This document shows positions 14,415-15,345 of a DNA stretch of 15,345 bases, one piece after another. Made by a program: the position numbers and the translations under genes. Source of the stretch: UBA7359 sp964392105 (lineage in GTDB: Bacteria > Pseudomonadota > Gammaproteobacteria > Eutrophobiales > Eutrophobiaceae). Numbering within the stretch: the first letter of the stretch is position 1; the number at the start of each line of letters is the position of its first letter. The stretch is taken from the NCBI GenBank assembly GCA_964392105.1, contig CAYMPA010000064.1, positions 1 to 15,345 of the forward strand, in the 5' to 3' direction. Below the pieces are notes generated by a model. That model was not told the DNA's origin. It searched no databases and saw only the letters and a list, made by a program, of their open reading frames with translations.

Positions 14415-14674
14415 TTGCCGCATATTATGTGAGTTGTTGAGATGATAACGCCGGGCTGGTGTGCCATGAGCGTGCTCACGAGCGCAATCATAGCCTTAGC
14501 TCGGCTTTGGCTTCGAAAACTTGATCCAGACGTTTTCTACCGCTTACATCCCTGTAAGCGTCCTGCGTCGCTCTACCGGCTCCATCCCTGAAGCCGCCTG
14601 GTGGAGGGAGTATGTGCGTTCATGGCGCGCAAGGACAAGTTAGCACCCGACAACTCATATAATATACGGGCCAA
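14415..14674. mobile_element. MITE-like element with terminal inverted repeats and hairpins
   Basis: The ends are imperfect inverted repeats of about 60 bp. The left end (14415-14476) and the complement of the right end (14612-14674) share ATATTAT, TGAGTTGT, TAAC and GCCATGA in order. Inside are three hairpins: GAAAAC/GTTTTC (14515-14537), CGCTTACA-TCCC-TGTAAGCG (14541-14560) and CGGCTCCA-TCCC-TGAAGCCG (14577-14596, one mismatch). The last two share the core CA-TCCC-TG with different outer stems. The element is richer in GC than its surroundings, has no gene, starts right after the pgsA stop codon and ends just before the tRNA-Gly promoter. Whether it moves, or is a folded RNA or terminator of pgsA, cannot be told here. 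Confidence 0.6.
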
Positions 14675-15223
14675 CTATTCTTTTAACCTGGGCCAGGCTG
14701 CCAATAGGTACTGAAACATGGATATTAGAGTTAAAAATGCTGATATATACAACAAAATCAGCCCTATTGTGTATACAGGTAGACCTAAAACCGAATCTTT
14801 GAATATGAGGAAACCAAGGGCAACCATCTGGGAAATCGTTTTTACCTTGCCCATTACAGAAACAGCAACCTTGCTCCGCGCACCGATTTCAGCCATCCAT
14901 TCACGTAATGCAGAAACAGTAATTTCTCTCCCTATAATGACTGCAGCAGGTAAAGCCAGATAAATTTCAGGCTTTTGCTGGACCAATAAAACTAATACAA
15001 CCGCAATCATTAATTTATCAGCAACCGGGTCAAGAAATGCGCCTAAGGATGAAGTTTGATTTAATTTTCTTGCCAGGTAGCCATCAAGAATATCTGTCAC
15101 TGCCGCCAAAACAAAAATTGCACACGCGAAAAAATTATTCCAACTAAATGGTAAATAAAATACCAGTACAAAGACGGGTATTAACACAATACGTAGTAAT
15201 GTTAATTGATTAGGAATTGTCAT
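14675..15223 (-). CDS. pgsA: CDP-diacylglycerol-glycerol-3-phosphate 3-phosphatidyltransferase
   Basis: A 182-residue membrane enzyme, the same length as the E. coli protein. It makes phosphatidylglycerophosphate from CDP-diacylglycerol and glycerol-3-phosphate, the committed step to phosphatidylglycerol and cardiolipin. The CDP-alcohol phosphotransferase motif is complete: D47-G48, A51-R52, G61, D65 and D69 (TDILDGYLARK then SLGAFLDPVADK), with D44 also present. The N-terminus IPNQLTLLRIVLIPVFVLVFYLPF is typical of PgsA, and about five membrane segments are seen. The ATG at 15221-15223 is preferred because GGGGG lies at proper spacing before it; a GTG two codons upstream would overlap that site. 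The gene is followed by a hairpin element and then the conserved tRNA cluster. Confidence 0.95.
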   Translation of the reverse strand: MTIPNQLTLLRIVLIPVFVLVFYLPFSWNNFFACAIFVLAAVTDILDGYLARKLNQTSSLGAFLDPVADKLMIAVVLVLLVQQKPEIYLALPAAVIIGREITVSALREWMAEIGARSKVAVSVMGKVKTISQMVALGFLIFKDSVLGLPVYTIGLILLYISAFLTLISMFQYLLAAWPRLKE

Positions 15224-15248
15224 GGACACCCCCGAAAATGCCTTATTT

Positions 15249-15345
15249 TTCGCGATAGTTGCGTCAGCTCGGTAACTGCTCCCGGCGTTACTCTACCTCG
15301 AGAATGTGTTCCAGACATTCTCTACCTCCTCCACACCCCTCAAGG
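15249..15345. repeat. Partial hairpin-array element, cut by the window end
   Basis: GTAAC/GTTAC (15272-15291) and the perfect GAGAATGT/ACATTCTC (15300-15322, loop GTTCCAG) follow one another, joined by CTCTACC. The loop TCCAGAC and the linker TTCTCTACC or TTTTCTACC, and an upstream AGCTCGG, are shared with the element between pgsA and tRNA-Gly, while the stems differ. It lies upstream of pgsA and is GC-richer than the genes around it. Confidence 0.5.

Overview
The window reads as a chromosomal segment of an AT-rich gammaproteobacterium, probably from a draft or metagenome assembly because it holds a 100-N gap. The main evidence for the group is the order pgsA, tRNA-Gly(GCC), tRNA-Cys(GCA), tRNA-Leu(UAA) on the minus strand, which matches the classical pgsA-glyW-cysT-leuZ cluster. 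Supporting content is an AsmA-family protein, a PilZ protein and a Crp/Fnr regulator. I cannot name the genus.

Left part (1-2900, minus strand): a probable operon of two exported proteins (a pentapeptide-repeat protein and a truncated second gene). Upstream lies a Crp/Fnr-type regulator gene, with a perfect 16-bp palindrome between the two that looks like its operator. After a gene-poor stretch holding a broken small reading frame comes a type II toxin-antitoxin pair (RHH antitoxin plus Doc/Fic toxin) with its own operator.

Middle (3147-9466, plus strand): an IMP dehydrogenase/GMP reductase family enzyme with CBS domains and an atypical flap, a GT22-type membrane mannosyltransferase, a PilZ-domain protein with an extra C-terminal region, and an AsmA-family envelope protein. 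A minus-strand group follows (9473-12890): a Na/Pi cotransporter with a PhoU-like tail, a lysine-rich coiled-coil protein, a two-EF-hand protein and a radical SAM protein.

Right part (13000-15345) is the most unusual. The tRNA-Leu(UAA) gene is split between U34 and A35 of the anticodon by a 224-nt group I intron, the same position and type as the cyanobacterial and plastid tRNA-Leu intron. Downstream of it is a second, broken copy of the tRNA-Leu 3' end. Upstream of tRNA-Cys is a nearly identical 169-bp tandem repeat whose units each begin with the first 15 nt of tRNA-Cys; the assembly breaks inside it. Between pgsA and the tRNA-Gly promoter sits a roughly 260-bp GC-richer element with terminal inverted repeats and several internal hairpins with conserved loops. 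A related hairpin array starts upstream of pgsA and runs off the window.
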